NCBI RefSeq assembly: GCF_001278805.1
Contig: NZ_CP012602.1
Coordinates: 1,281,001 to 1,345,000, forward strand
Origin: Bacillus sp. FJAT-18017
Lineage (GTDB): Bacteria > Bacillota > Bacilli > Bacillales > Cytobacillaceae
Direction: 5' to 3'
DNA: 64,000 nt
The position numbers and the translations under genes were made by a program. Below the pieces are notes generated by a model. That model made no database searches, was not told where the DNA came from, and saw nothing but the letters and a program-made list of their open reading frames with translations. Below, one piece after another: positions 63,051-64,000 of this stretch (the first letter of the stretch is position 1; the number at the start of each line of letters is the position of its first letter).

Positions 63051-63294
63051 AGTGCTTGTTGAAATTTTCCTGCCTGCCACAGGCCAAAGTTTTGATGTGT
63101 TTGTTCCTTTGGACAGCCGGATGAGTGAAGTGCTCCAGATGGTATCGACGCTACTTAGCGAGCTGTCGGACGGGAAGTTCAAGGCAAGCAGGGATGCGGT
63201 ATTATGTGATGCCGCCTCTGGAATTATTTTCAATATTAACATGTTTGTTTCGGAGCTGGGCATCAAGAACGGCTCGAAACTCATGCTGATATAA
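63043..63294 (+). CDS. yukD: YukD/EsaB ubiquitin-like T7SS protein
   Basis: 83 residues with a ubiquitin-like beta-grasp pattern: KVLVEIFLPATGQSFDVFVPLDSRMSEV ... LGIKNGSKLMLI. YukD/EsaB is a small cytoplasmic component needed for type VII secretion. ATG 63043 lies inside the end of essC (8 bp overlap) and follows GGGGAGGG, so translation is coupled. In B. subtilis the order is yukE-yukD-yukC-yukBA; here it follows the ATPase gene. Confidence 0.88.
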   Translation: MNKVLVEIFLPATGQSFDVFVPLDSRMSEVLQMVSTLLSELSDGKFKASRDAVLCDAASGIIFNINMFVSELGIKNGSKLMLI

Positions 63295-63320
63295 AAGTAC
63301 ATTTTGAAAGGAGAAAGATG

Positions 63321-63623
63321 ATGGGAAAAAGAATTAGGGTAACCCCGCAGGAGCTTGAAACAGCTTCAAAGAAAATGGCTGAGCTTTCTGACACGTACAC
63401 AGGGATTTACACTCAGCTGATGCAGGTTGCGAGCACAATGGGTGAAGCGTGGGAAGGTGAGGACAATCTTGCATTCGTCGATCAAATCAACGGATTCAAT
63501 GATGACCTAAAGCTGATGAGTGACAAGCTGCGCACAGCCAGCCAGGGCCTTGAAAACCAGCGCGCCAACTATGTTGCCCGCCAGGAATCCAACGTCGCCC
63601 AAGTCCGCAAACTGTCCAACTAA
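63321..63623 (+). CDS. WXG100-family protein
   Basis: 100 residues, helical hairpin with the WXG turn as WEG (GEAWEGEDN) at the centre. Begins GKRIRVTPQELETASKKMAEL. ATG 63321 is chosen over ATG 63318 for its seven-base spacing from AAAGGAG. A C-terminal tyrosine (ANYVARQ) has no acidic residue at +4, so the standard YxxxD/E export signal is absent; it may leave as partner of the next WXG100 protein, or act within the machinery. Confidence 0.88.
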   Translation: MGKRIRVTPQELETASKKMAELSDTYTGIYTQLMQVASTMGEAWEGEDNLAFVDQINGFNDDLKLMSDKLRTASQGLENQRANYVARQESNVAQVRKLSN

Positions 63624-63695
63624 TGATTCGGGAAGCTGCGGCCACCCCGTTTTCAGGAGTAATGCAATTATTTTTTAACTAAAGGAGTGAATGAA

Positions 63696-64000
63696 ATGGC
63701 AGGCATTATTAAAGTTAATACCGCCCAGGTTGCCGACATAGCCAACACAATCGAGAACCTGAATACAAAACTTTCTGATGAACTGAAAACAAGCCAGACA
63801 ACAATCAAAAACCTGACCAATACATGGGAAGGGGAAGCTGCGCAGGCAACTGTTCAAGCATATGAAGAGTTCGCAGCTAAATATTTCCAAACATATTACG
63901 ATATCCTTGATAGCTATGCAAAATTCTTGCGCATGAACGTTGACCAGGGTTACTTCGAAACAGAAACAACTAATACTAATCTCGCTGACGCATTTAAATA
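63696..64000 (+). CDS. WXG100-family protein (runs to the window edge)
   Basis: 101 residues are visible; the last two bases (TA) fit a stop codon just outside. Begins AGIIKVNTAQVADIANTIEN and has WEG (NTWEGEAAQA) near residue 47. The C-terminus has YFETE, a match to the YxxxD/E signal of type VII substrates. ATG 63696 follows AAAGGAG (63681-63687). With the preceding gene it may form a heterodimer, as for EsxA/EsxB. Confidence 0.88.
   Translation, partial: MAGIIKVNTAQVADIANTIENLNTKLSDELKTSQTTIKNLTNTWEGEAAQATVQAYEEFAAKYFQTYYDILDSYAKFLRMNVDQGYFETETTNTNLADAFK

Overview
The window looks like a chromosomal segment of a Bacillaceae bacterium (low-to-mid G+C, strong AGGAGG-type ribosome binding sites, many intrinsic terminators). 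The gene set fits this: a YhcR-like LPDTA-anchored nuclease, KatE, YoaP, YlaM-type glutaminase, YuxH, YflT-like stress protein, a proline T-box, and a Yuk/Ess type VII secretion locus. Exact genus cannot be read from the sequence; Bacillus or Mesobacillus is a guess.

Layout. 0-1 kb: end of a glycine-betaine permease/binding-protein fusion. 2.2-9.4 kb: one giant wall-anchored nuclease with two tandem 5'-nucleotidase modules. 9.5-13.1 kb: pssA, an SDR and a soluble PAS-PAS histidine kinase. 13.2-17.1 kb: a two-gene hen1-pnkp RNA-repair operon. 17.2-25.7 kb: a block (katE, ATP-grasp, M28 aminopeptidase, yoaP, zinc-ribbon membrane protein, NERD protein) bounded by two inverted arrays of 51-52 bp palindromic repeats. 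25.7-32.2 kb: metallo-hydrolase, Bcr-type exporter, aminotransferase, glutaminase and small proteins. 32.4-40.8 kb: gene relics, an LCP ligase, a two-component system divergent from a membrane M28 protease with a GTCATA operator cluster between them, and proC under a proline T-box. 40.9-42.4 kb: a membrane-embedded ImmA/IrrE-like metalloprotease paired with an XRE regulator, next to a probable ~80-nt small RNA. 42.6-45 kb: a frameshifted secreted protein, a stress protein and a RAYT transposase flanked by REP sequences. 45-50.2 kb: a respiratory module (ctaB, ba3-type oxidase IIa-II-I, sco, a membrane protein) with a perfect Fnr box. 50.4-57.3 kb: EAL-HDOD, DHA2 exporter with a tiny upstream peptide, UspA, CBS and unknown proteins. 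57.9-64 kb: T7SS genes essC, yukD and two WXG100 proteins, running off the window.

Repeats are a major theme. A RAYT gene sits among at least seven REP copies built on the palindrome AGGGGTCAGACCCCT. Three different loci carry tandem arrays with a 51-52 bp period (five arms plus nine arms of one sequence family in opposite orientations, a second palindromic family at 48.7 kb, and a degenerate one at 28.0 kb). A GGACGGTTCTC hairpin family sits at several gene ends.

Best candidates for under-described biology: the membrane ImmA/IrrE-XRE pair, the 51-52 bp arrays bounding an 8 kb block, the small RNA gene, the operator cluster of the two-component system, and the 25-residue cationic peptide ahead of an exporter. 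The hen1-pnkp operon is a known but uncommon RNA-repair system.
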